64,000 nucleotides of DNA from a bacterium. Lineage in GTDB: Bacteria > Actinomycetota > Acidimicrobiia > Spongiisociales > ZC4RG35. The stretch lies in assembly GCA_024638655.1 (NCBI GenBank), contig JAHEJW010000002.1, positions 1 through 64,000 of the forward strand, written 5' to 3'. Position numbers and translations under genes: made by a program. The notes below the pieces were generated by a model. That model was not told where the DNA came from and made no database searches. It saw only the letters and a list, made by a program, of their open reading frames with translations. The first letter of the stretch is position 1, and the number at the start of each line of letters is the position of its first letter. Shown here piece after piece: positions 41,519 to 48,869 of this stretch.

Positions 41519-42433
41519 TCAGCCGTCGATGACCTGCATCAGCTCGGCCAGATAGTCCATCGTTTGACCGTCGAAGGGAACGGGGGCAATCTCCAGCATG
41601 GTGATGCCCATCTCGGCGAAGCGTTGAATCGTTTCGGCGACCTCCTCGGTGGATCCCGATATCGGGACCCCGAGCCCAATCCCCTCGGCCAACCCGTGAT
41701 TGCTGGGCTCGAGGAACACACCGATCGACCTGTCCAACGAAGTGGGATCGCGCCCCTGCTCCTCGCAGCTGCCATCGACCAACCGGATGAGGTCGACGAA
41801 CGCATCGGGTGACGAACTGGTGGTGGCGTAGCCGCTCCAGATGTCGGCGTGTTTCACGGCCAGACCCACCGTGCGCGGGCCGTGCCCGGCCAAGAGCAGT
41901 CGCATCTTCGTACTCTGGGGGCCGCGCGGGATGTTGTTCTGCTCGAACGCCGAATGGAATTCGCCCGAATAGGTGGCCTCCCCGCGCCGAAGCAGCGAAG
42001 TTACGATCTCCAGCGCCTCCTCGTACCGGCCCACCGTCTTGTCCGCGGGATATCCGAACGCCTTTCCTTGTGTGCCCGAGTGCCCCGCCCCGAGCCCGAA
42101 CAGGAAACGGCCGCCTGATATCTCGTCGATCGTCTCTGCCACCTTGACGGTCAGACCAGGGTTGCGGTGGAGGGCCGACAGCACCCATGTGCCCACAGTC
42201 ACCGATTCCGTGACCGCTGCGACCCCGGCTGCCATGGCGACGCACTCCCATGATCCCATCGGCGTGAAGTCGGGCGGGAACTTCCAGAGCAACTCATCGG
42301 GAACCCAAACAGTGTCGAAACCGATCTCCTCTGCCTGGGAGGCGACCGAGCTGATCATCCCCCAGTTGTCGAAACCTTCGTTCATCGGTAGTCCGATGGT
42401 GGGCAAGGTCAAGCCGAGCTCTAGTGGCCTCAT
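41519..42433 (-). CDS. LLM-class (F420/FMN-dependent) oxidoreductase
   Basis: The 304-residue TIM-barrel protein is of the luciferase-like monooxygenase superfamily. It shows the early segment EEIGFDTVWVPDELL, the central IDEISGGRFLFGLGAGH motif, and GRYEEALEIVTSLLR. In Actinomycetota most such proteins use F420 and reduce or oxidise small substrates. The substrate cannot be read from the sequence. It is isolated from the neighbours, which face the other way. Confidence 0.82.
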   Translation of the reverse strand: MRPLELGLTLPTIGLPMNEGFDNWGMISSVASQAEEIGFDTVWVPDELLWKFPPDFTPMGSWECVAMAAGVAAVTESVTVGTWVLSALHRNPGLTVKVAETIDEISGGRFLFGLGAGHSGTQGKAFGYPADKTVGRYEEALEIVTSLLRRGEATYSGEFHSAFEQNNIPRGPQSTKMRLLLAGHGPRTVGLAVKHADIWSGYATTSSSPDAFVDLIRLVDGSCEEQGRDPTSLDRSIGVFLEPSNHGLAEGIGLGVPISGSTEEVAETIQRFAEMGITMLEIAPVPFDGQTMDYLAELMQVIDG

Positions 42434-42563
42434 CGCCGCGGGACACTAACCCGACTGCCGAACCCGCGGTTGTGGCAGGAACCGCCGCAGCATCTGTTTC
42501 GTGACTCCTGTGTCGATAGGCTTGCTCACTGCGGAGTGGTACGAGCCACCTGAGGGGTTGGTG

Positions 42564-42968
42564 ATGGCAAGGAAAACGGTTCTCCAGATGTGGGCCGAGG
42601 CCAGAGACAAGGTCGAGCTGTTGTCTGCTGGCGACCTCGCCGACGAACTGGAGGCCGGCGAGACTCTGCTCCTCGACGTGCGTCTGCCAGTCGAGGTGGA
42701 GCGTAGAGGGACGATCGAAGGATCGACTCGCGTGCCGCGTAGTGTGCTCGAATGGTGGGCCGACCCGGACAGCCCCTACTTCCGCCCGGGAGGAGTGTTC
42801 GGGGACTTCGACAAGCGCATCGTCACCTTCTGCGACGGCGGCGGAAACGGGGCCTTCACAGCTGTGGCCCTTCAAGAGCTCGGCTATCGAGATGTGGCCA
42901 CCCTCGACGGCGGCTTCTATGCGTGGGTCGGTGCAGGACTCCCGGTCATCCCGGCTGCAGAGAAGTAG
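42564..42968 (+). CDS. Rhodanese-like protein with altered active loop
   Basis: The protein of about 134 residues is a single rhodanese domain with LLLDVRLPVEVERRGTIEG and the active-site loop FCDGGGNGAF. The catalytic Cys is present, but the Arg normally found at the end of the loop is Asn, which may weaken sulfurtransferase activity. A GAGGGG precedes the ATG at 42564. It is convergent with the MFS exporter gene. Confidence 0.75.
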   Translation: MARKTVLQMWAEARDKVELLSAGDLADELEAGETLLLDVRLPVEVERRGTIEGSTRVPRSVLEWWADPDSPYFRPGGVFGDFDKRIVTFCDGGGNGAFTAVALQELGYRDVATLDGGFYAWVGAGLPVIPAAEK

Positions 42969-43001
42969 CGAGACCGACATCGCGTGATGGGGCAGCCGCG
43001 G

Positions 43002-44432
43002 TCAACTCGGGCCTGGGGCCGCGGGCTCTGACGCACTCTCATAGGAGAGGTCGTCCTTTCGCAGGGTGAGAGCAGAGACGATCGCACCAGCGCCGACCAG
43101 TACCGCCGCAACCAGCATGGCGTCGCCGAACCCGGGGTTGAGCAACTCAGGGTCGCTGAGCCCATCCCCCGTCAAACCCACCAATGGAGGCACGGCGGCC
43201 ACCGCAAGGAGCTGACCGGTCCGGGCGATGGCGTTGTTCGCCCCCGAAGCCGCTCCCGATCGAGCATCCGGGACGCTTCCCAGCGCCGTGGCGGTCACCG
43301 GTGCGACGGCCGCCCCCAGCCCGAGGCCGAAGACAAAGACAGCCGGGAAAACGTCGGACCAGTAACTGGCTTCGGGCCCGATTCCGGTGAACAGGAGCAT
43401 CGCCGCAGCGATCAAAGCCGGCCCAATCGTCAGCGGGAGCCTCGGCCCGATCTTCTGGGCGAGAGAGCCCGAGATCGGCGAAAGCACCAGCAGCAGCACG
43501 GTTGCCGGGATGAAGGCGGCCCCCGCCGCCAGAGGCGAGTACCCGGCCGTTACCTGGAGTTGGATCGACAGGAGGAAGAACACGATTCCCATGCCCCCAT
43601 AGACGAGAAAGGTGATCCCGTTGGAGGCGGCGAAGGGCCTGTTGGAAAAGAGACGGAATGGGACCATCGGGTCTGAGTGTCGTCGTTCCACGAGGACCAA
43701 CAGCCCGAGGGAGACGAGACCGATCGCGATGGCCAGCCAGTCCAGCAGGCCGAAGCCTCCCGCCGGTCCCTGGATCAGCCCGAACGAGACCGCACCGAGA
43801 CCCAGCGCCGCAAGAGCTGCGCCACCGACATCAAGCGAGTCCTCCAGCGCCGCCTCGTCCCTCGACTCGGGCACCTTCGGCGTGAGCGCTACGACCACAA
43901 CGGCTACAGGGAGATTGACCAGGAAGACCCAACGCCAGGAGATCTCGATCAACGCACCGCCAATCAGCGGGCCGAGTGCCGCCGCTATGCCGGTGAGGCC
44001 CGACCAGAGCCCTACACCTTCACCCCGGTCGCTCTTCTGCAGGGTGGCTTCGATGATGGCCAGGCTGCCCGGCGTGAGGAGAGCCCCACCGATCCCTTGA
44101 AGCAGGCGCGCACCGATCAACACTTCGATGGTGGGTGCTACGGCAGAGACGAGTGAGGCGAGGGCGAACCAGATGACACCGATCCGATAGACCCGCACCC
44201 GTCCGTATCTATCGCCCAGGGAGCCACCGATGAGAATCAACGCGGCGATGGTGAGCAGGTACGAGTTCACCACCCATTGCTGCTGGGCGGCCGAAGCGCC
44301 GAAATCGGATGCAATCGACGGGAGCGCAACGTTGACCACGGTCGCAGTGAGCATTGCGACAGCAGTCCCCAATACCGTCGTGATGATGACTATTCGACCG
44401 GTGCGCGAGGAGAGCGCAACCGGCTCAATCAC
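43002..44432 (-). CDS. MFS transporter, DHA2-type (14 TMS)
   Basis: The protein of about 476 residues has 14 predicted membrane helices, motif A in GGSLGDRYGRVRV, the TATVVNVALPSIA segment and the GARLLQGIGGALL motif of DHA2-type drug exporters. The GTG at 44432 overlaps the stop codon of zwf as GTGA, so the two genes are translationally coupled. Substrate unknown; multidrug or metabolite efflux. Confidence 0.88.
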   Translation of the reverse strand: MIEPVALSSRTGRIVIITTVLGTAVAMLTATVVNVALPSIASDFGASAAQQQWVVNSYLLTIAALILIGGSLGDRYGRVRVYRIGVIWFALASLVSAVAPTIEVLIGARLLQGIGGALLTPGSLAIIEATLQKSDRGEGVGLWSGLTGIAAALGPLIGGALIEISWRWVFLVNLPVAVVVVALTPKVPESRDEAALEDSLDVGGAALAALGLGAVSFGLIQGPAGGFGLLDWLAIAIGLVSLGLLVLVERRHSDPMVPFRLFSNRPFAASNGITFLVYGGMGIVFFLLSIQLQVTAGYSPLAAGAAFIPATVLLLVLSPISGSLAQKIGPRLPLTIGPALIAAAMLLFTGIGPEASYWSDVFPAVFVFGLGLGAAVAPVTATALGSVPDARSGAASGANNAIARTGQLLAVAAVPPLVGLTGDGLSDPELLNPGFGDAMLVAAVLVGAGAIVSALTLRKDDLSYESASEPAAPGPS

Positions 44433-45826
44433 TCCTCTGTCTCCGGCCGGTGCCACCCTTCCGGTCCTTCGATCAGCCGGTCTGCCTCCTCCGGGCCCCA
44501 ACTCCCCGGCTGGTACTCATAGACCGGCCCCAGGTCATCGAGGATGTTCTCGAAGACCGACCAGGCCTCTTCGACGCCGTCAGCCCTGGCAAAGAGCCGG
44601 TGATCGCCCTCGAGAGCGTCGACCAACAGACGAGCATATGCGTCGTCGCGGGCGCCCTCCCTGTCCTCGTCGTAGTCATAGACCAGATCGACGGATCGGC
44701 TGATCAGCTCTTCACCCGGCTCCTTGATCTCCGCCGAGATCGACACCCTCTCCCCCGGCTTGGTTCGGAAGATGAGATGGTTCGGGTGTGGCTGCGGGGC
44801 ATCGGATCGGGCGAAGAACAAGCGCGGCGGTCGGGCGAACTCGATGAGGATCTCCGTCGCCGTCGTCGCCATCTTCTTGCCGGCCCTGATGTAGAACGGC
44901 ACGCCCGCCCACCTCCACGAGTCGATGTAGAACTTCATCGCCACGAATGTCTCCACCTCGGACTCCGCGTCGACGCCTTTCTCGTCTCGGTAGCCGCGGT
45001 ATTGGCCGCAAACGATTTGGTCCTGGCTGATTCGTGGTATCGCTTTGAGGACCTTGACCTTCTCATCGCGAAGGGACTCGGCGTCGGCCGACACCGGAGG
45101 CTCCATGGCCACCAATGAGACCAGTTGGAGCAGGTGGTTCTGGACCACATCACGCAGTGCACCGACCTCCTCGTAGAAGCCACCGCGCCCCTCGATGCCG
45201 AAGCTCTCGGCCATCGTGATCTCGACCCTGTCGATGTAGTGGCGGTTCCAAGCGGGCTCGAGAAAGGTGTTCGCCAGACGGAATACCAGTAGATCGAGTA
45301 CTTCTTCCTTGCCGAGGAAGTGGTCGATACGGAAGATCGCATCTTCGTCGAAGTGTTCCAGCAGACACCGATTGAGCCGTCGCGACGACTCGAGGTCACG
45401 GCCGAAAGGCTTCTCCACCACGACATGCGACCCGGCGGCGAGTTCGGTTTCCGCCAGAAGCCCAACGACCGTCTCGAACAAGCTGGGTGGCACGGAGAGA
45501 TAAAAGAGCACCCGGTCTTCCCGGCTGAGCTGCCTGGCGATCTCGTGGTAGGTCTCCGGCTCGCGGTAATCCCCGCTGGCGTAGAGGATGACATCTGCCA
45601 GCTGTCCAAACGTGGCCTCATCGATGGACTCGTCGGAGAATTCCTCGATGGCGTCGCGCACGTTTTCAACTAGTTGGCCAGCGTCCCAGTCCCTCCTCGC
45701 CACCCCTATCACCTTGTCAGGAAGGCGGTCGTCGATCGCCATCTCATACAGGGCGGGATAGAGCTTTCGCCGGGCGAGGTCCCCGGTTGCGCCGAAGAGC
45801 ACGAGGGTGTTGCAAATCTCTGCCAC
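44429..45826 (-). CDS. zwf: Glucose-6-phosphate dehydrogenase
   Basis: The 465-residue protein has the NADP fold GATGDLARRKLYPAL, the active-site motif RIDHFLGKE with the catalytic His, and full family length. It oxidises glucose 6-phosphate to 6-phosphogluconolactone, supplying NADPH (or F420H2 in relatives that use F420, although this sequence is of the NADP type). A 12-bp perfect inverted repeat lies 59-105 bp upstream of the start. It forms an operon with the MFS gene downstream; no other pentose phosphate gene is nearby. Confidence 0.93.
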   Translation of the reverse strand: MAEICNTLVLFGATGDLARRKLYPALYEMAIDDRLPDKVIGVARRDWDAGQLVENVRDAIEEFSDESIDEATFGQLADVILYASGDYREPETYHEIARQLSREDRVLFYLSVPPSLFETVVGLLAETELAAGSHVVVEKPFGRDLESSRRLNRCLLEHFDEDAIFRIDHFLGKEEVLDLLVFRLANTFLEPAWNRHYIDRVEITMAESFGIEGRGGFYEEVGALRDVVQNHLLQLVSLVAMEPPVSADAESLRDEKVKVLKAIPRISQDQIVCGQYRGYRDEKGVDAESEVETFVAMKFYIDSWRWAGVPFYIRAGKKMATTATEILIEFARPPRLFFARSDAPQPHPNHLIFRTKPGERVSISAEIKEPGEELISRSVDLVYDYDEDREGARDDAYARLLVDALEGDHRLFARADGVEEAWSVFENILDDLGPVYEYQPGSWGPEEADRLIEGPEGWHRPETEE

Positions 45827-45884
45827 CAGGGAACGATATCGGCTGTCCCGGTCTGTCCCGCACTAGCACTTAGCGCAGGAGCCT

Positions 45885-45931
45885 TTCTGTGCGGATTCGC
45901 GCGAACCCCAGTTGTACAGATCCGCACAGAA
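45885..45931. promoter_or_regulatory. 12-bp perfect inverted repeat between zwf and a flavoenzyme
   Basis: The arms TTCTGTGCGGAT (45885-45896) and ATCCGCACAGAA (45920-45931) are perfect inverted copies separated by 23 nt. It sits upstream of zwf (start 45826) and 11 bp beyond the stop of the FAD gene. No U-run follows on either strand, so an operator with two half-sites, or a stabilising hairpin, is more likely than a terminator. Confidence 0.6.
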
Positions 45932-45941
45932 CGGTCTGGGA

Positions 45942-47255
45942 TCAGCCGAGGACGCTGAAGGAAGAGTCTTTGTTGACCTCTCGGTTGCGGGAGAAGGCGC
46001 TCATATCCAGTTCGAGGCCGGTGTAAGGCATCGTCACCTTCACGGGATCTGAGTCGTGGTCGTGACCCGACTCGACCGCCTCGATCAGCTTCACCATGCA
46101 GTAGGCGGCGATATGGCAGTTCTTGAATTGGTTGCCGCTGGTTCCGATGGCCAGATAGAAGCCAGCAAGGTCCGTCTTGTCGTAGATCGGGATCCAGTCG
46201 TCACTCACGTCGTATAGGTCGACCACACCCTTCTTGTCGCTAGGGACACCCAGAGCGGGGAGACGTCGCGCCAGCCGAAGCACCTGGGCTCTCCACTGAT
46301 CGTCGGAGATGTTCCGATCGTAGACGTCCGGGTCATCGACCCAGATCTGGGGGTCACACTCGGGATCCTGGCTGCCGATCAGGATGTGGTTGCCCACCTC
46401 GGGACGGAAGTACGTCCCCATGTCGTCATCCCCGACGAGGTACCCGTCCCGCTCCCAATCGACTCCGTGGGGGGCGGGGACATGATGAACCTCATGACGC
46501 AGGGCGCGTGTCTTTATGGCCATCGAGTCGGCGACACCTGCCATCTTGTTTATCACGAACGAATGGGGGCCCGCCACGTTGATGACTATCGGAGCGTCGA
46601 TCGTCCGGCCGTCGGCGAGCTCGACTCCAGCAACACGGCCGTCCTCGACACGAACGTCGTTCACCTCGGCGTTGAAGATGAACTCGGCACCCTTTGCCTC
46701 GGCCGCCCTCTGCAGGTTGTGGGTGGCCAGCTGGGGGTCGGTGATGTAACCCGCGATGGGCGTATAGACGGCGCTGTTGATCTCCTGAGCGGGATCCTCC
46801 CAGAACTCGTCGTCCTCCGGACGCTTGGGGGGTGAGTGGTCCCCCGTGTCGATCCCGGGGATGTGGTCCTTGAGGGCACCCGTGTCCCAGATCTCGTAGT
46901 CGATGCCGATCTCATCGAACAGCGGCAGCACCTTCTGCGAATACCGCTCGTCGTTGCCGACGAAGACCCCGCCACACTGGACGAAACCGGCGTTCCCACG
47001 CTCGTCCTCGACCTCGAGGTAGTCGTCCCAGTTCTTCCAATAGTGAAAGCCCTCATATGCCATCGCCACACCGGGCCAGGTCGAGTAGTGGCAGCGCACT
47101 ATTGCACAGGAGTTGGCCGTGGATCCGTAGCCGGCGGCAGGGAGCTTGTCGATGTTCAGCGTCTTGTGTCCCGCCTTGGCCAGCTCGAACCCGATGTTCG
47201 AACCGATGATCCCGGCACCGATGATGATGGCGTCATAGCGTGGGTTCTCAGGCAT
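45942..47255 (-). CDS. SoxB-like FAD-dependent oxidoreductase
   Basis: The 437-residue DAO-family flavoenzyme has an N-terminal Rossmann motif IIIGAGIIGSNIGFELAKAG and a GYGSTANSCAIVR segment like that of sarcosine oxidase beta subunits. It is a relative of the divergent SoxB at 47336 but without its own alpha, gamma and delta partners. Likely substrates are N-methyl amino acids or amines. The GATATATATC palindrome at 47267 lies just upstream of the start and may be its -10 region. Confidence 0.8.
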   Translation of the reverse strand: MPENPRYDAIIIGAGIIGSNIGFELAKAGHKTLNIDKLPAAGYGSTANSCAIVRCHYSTWPGVAMAYEGFHYWKNWDDYLEVEDERGNAGFVQCGGVFVGNDERYSQKVLPLFDEIGIDYEIWDTGALKDHIPGIDTGDHSPPKRPEDDEFWEDPAQEINSAVYTPIAGYITDPQLATHNLQRAAEAKGAEFIFNAEVNDVRVEDGRVAGVELADGRTIDAPIVINVAGPHSFVINKMAGVADSMAIKTRALRHEVHHVPAPHGVDWERDGYLVGDDDMGTYFRPEVGNHILIGSQDPECDPQIWVDDPDVYDRNISDDQWRAQVLRLARRLPALGVPSDKKGVVDLYDVSDDWIPIYDKTDLAGFYLAIGTSGNQFKNCHIAAYCMVKLIEAVESGHDHDSDPVKVTMPYTGLELDMSAFSRNREVNKDSSFSVLG

Positions 47256-47266
47256 ATGGCGCGGAG

Positions 47267-47276
47267 GATATATATC
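47267..47276. promoter_or_regulatory. AT-rich palindrome between divergent SoxB-like genes
   Basis: The palindrome GATATATATC is the only AT-rich element in the 80-bp divergent intergenic region. On the minus strand it would place transcription only a few bases before the ATG at 47255, a nearly leaderless start. Tentative promoter or operator. Confidence 0.3.
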
Positions 47277-47335
47277 GCGACCTCGTCCCGCACGCGATCA
47301 GTGTCTAGGGTCGCGCCGTCGATGGGCGTTGGCAC

Positions 47336-48592
47336 ATGAACCAGAAGGCTCGATTCTCAGCCTGGGGTCTCTTCAAGCGGGGACTCACCCGATCACATTG
47401 GCCCCGTGTCTGGGATCACCACGAGCTGCGAGACTCCTACGATGTCGTGATAGTCGGAGGTGGTGTGCACGGGCTCGCCACCGCCTACTACCTGGCACGG
47501 AATCACGGCATCACCAACGTGGCGGTTGTCGAGAAGAGCTATATAGGAAGTGGCGGGTCCGGCAGGAACACCGCCATCGTCCGCTCCAATTATCTGACAC
47601 CGGAAGGGTCCAAGTTCTACGACCGCTCGGTCGAGCTGTACGAGCATCTCGCCGCCGACCTCAACTTCAACGTGATGTTCGAACAGCGAGGGCACATGAC
47701 CCTCGCCCACAGCGACTCCTCCCTTCGGACGATGCGCTGGCGCGCCGAAGTCAACAAGCTGCAAGGCATCGATTCGAGTGTCATCGGGCCCGAGGAGATC
47801 AAGTCCCTGGCCCCCTTCCTCGACACCTCGGATCACCCCCGGTACCCGATCCTCGGTGCTCTTTGGCACCCGCCCGGGGGGATAGTCCGACACGATGCCG
47901 TCGTCTGGGGTTATGCCCGCGCCGCGGCTGCACTGGGTGTCCACATCCATCAGGGAACGGAGCTGACCGGGATCGAGGTGGAGAGCGGCCGCGTTGCGGT
48001 GGCACAGACCAGCCGGGGGGATATCGCCACTTCGACGATCGTCAACTGCACCGCGGGATGGGCCTCGCTGGTGGCAAAGATGGCCGGTGTCAGGCTGCCG
48101 ATCATCACCCGGCCCCTACAGGCAGCCGTCACCGAGCCGGTTAGACAGTTTCTCCATCCCGTGGTGGTCTCCGGGAGCCTTCACACATACGTAAGCCAAA
48201 CGGCGCGTGGCGAGTTGGTGTTTGGAGCCAGCGTCGATCCCTTTGCCTCCTATTCGACGAGGGGGTCGCTTGAGTTCGCCACCGGGCTGGCAACCCATGT
48301 CCTCGAGCTGATGCCAGCGATCTCCAAGATGCGCATGCTTCGGCAATGGGCGGGGCTCTGCGACATGACACCCGACTTCGGGCCGATAATCGGGCCGACG
48401 CCTGTAGACGGTTTCTATGTCGATGTGGGTTGGGGAACATATGGCTTCAAGGCAGGACCGGTGGCGGGCGAGTCGGTGGCCGAAATGGTCGCCAACGGAC
48501 GCCCGGGTTCCCTCATCGAGCCCTTTGGCCTAGAACGCTTTCACGCCGGGACGCTGACGGCGGAGAAGGGCGCCGCGGCGGTGGGTCACTGA
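47336..48592 (+). CDS. soxB: Sarcosine oxidase, beta subunit
   Basis: The 418-residue protein has a FAD-binding Rossmann fold (VVIVGGGVHGLATAYYLAR) and the GSGGSGRNTAIVRSNYLTPEG motif typical of heterotetrameric sarcosine oxidase beta. The C-terminal GWGTYGFKAGPVAGES helix places the flavin site. It oxidises sarcosine to glycine, transferring the methyl group to tetrahydrofolate together with the alpha subunit. It heads a soxBDAG operon; the delta gene begins 19 bp downstream. Confidence 0.92.
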   Translation: MNQKARFSAWGLFKRGLTRSHWPRVWDHHELRDSYDVVIVGGGVHGLATAYYLARNHGITNVAVVEKSYIGSGGSGRNTAIVRSNYLTPEGSKFYDRSVELYEHLAADLNFNVMFEQRGHMTLAHSDSSLRTMRWRAEVNKLQGIDSSVIGPEEIKSLAPFLDTSDHPRYPILGALWHPPGGIVRHDAVVWGYARAAAALGVHIHQGTELTGIEVESGRVAVAQTSRGDIATSTIVNCTAGWASLVAKMAGVRLPIITRPLQAAVTEPVRQFLHPVVVSGSLHTYVSQTARGELVFGASVDPFASYSTRGSLEFATGLATHVLELMPAISKMRMLRQWAGLCDMTPDFGPIIGPTPVDGFYVDVGWGTYGFKAGPVAGESVAEMVANGRPGSLIEPFGLERFHAGTLTAEKGAAAVGH

Positions 48593-48611
48593 TGCGGACG
48601 GGAAGACGCCC

Positions 48612-48869
48612 ATGTTGGTGATCCTCTGCCCTCACTGCGGGCCGCGAAACAGCGACGAGTTCAGCTTTCAGGGTGAGATCGTGGCGCGACCCGGGCCCGC
48701 CTCAGATCAGGAGACCTGGCGTGACTATCTCTACATGAGGGACAACGTGGCCGGCTGGCAGACCGAACGCTGGTTTCACGTCTCCGGGTGCCGCCGTTTT
48801 CTCAACGTCGAGCGTCATACGGTCACCAACGAGATCGGCGTCGTGACGCCGGTTGGAGGTGTCCAATGA
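48612..48869 (+). CDS. soxD: Sarcosine oxidase, delta subunit
   Basis: The 85-residue protein has a zinc-binding CPHCG near the N-terminus and a further Cys in HVSGCRRFLNV, plus the DYLYMRDN and WQTERWFHV segments characteristic of the delta subunit. Its stop overlaps the alpha subunit start by 4 bases (ATGA). Confidence 0.92.
   Translation: MLVILCPHCGPRNSDEFSFQGEIVARPGPASDQETWRDYLYMRDNVAGWQTERWFHVSGCRRFLNVERHTVTNEIGVVTPVGGVQ

Noticed and set aside
44450-45118. Plus-strand ORF of 222 codons opposite zwf
   Set aside because: It is antisense to a conserved enzyme, low-complexity in translation and without a ribosome binding site.
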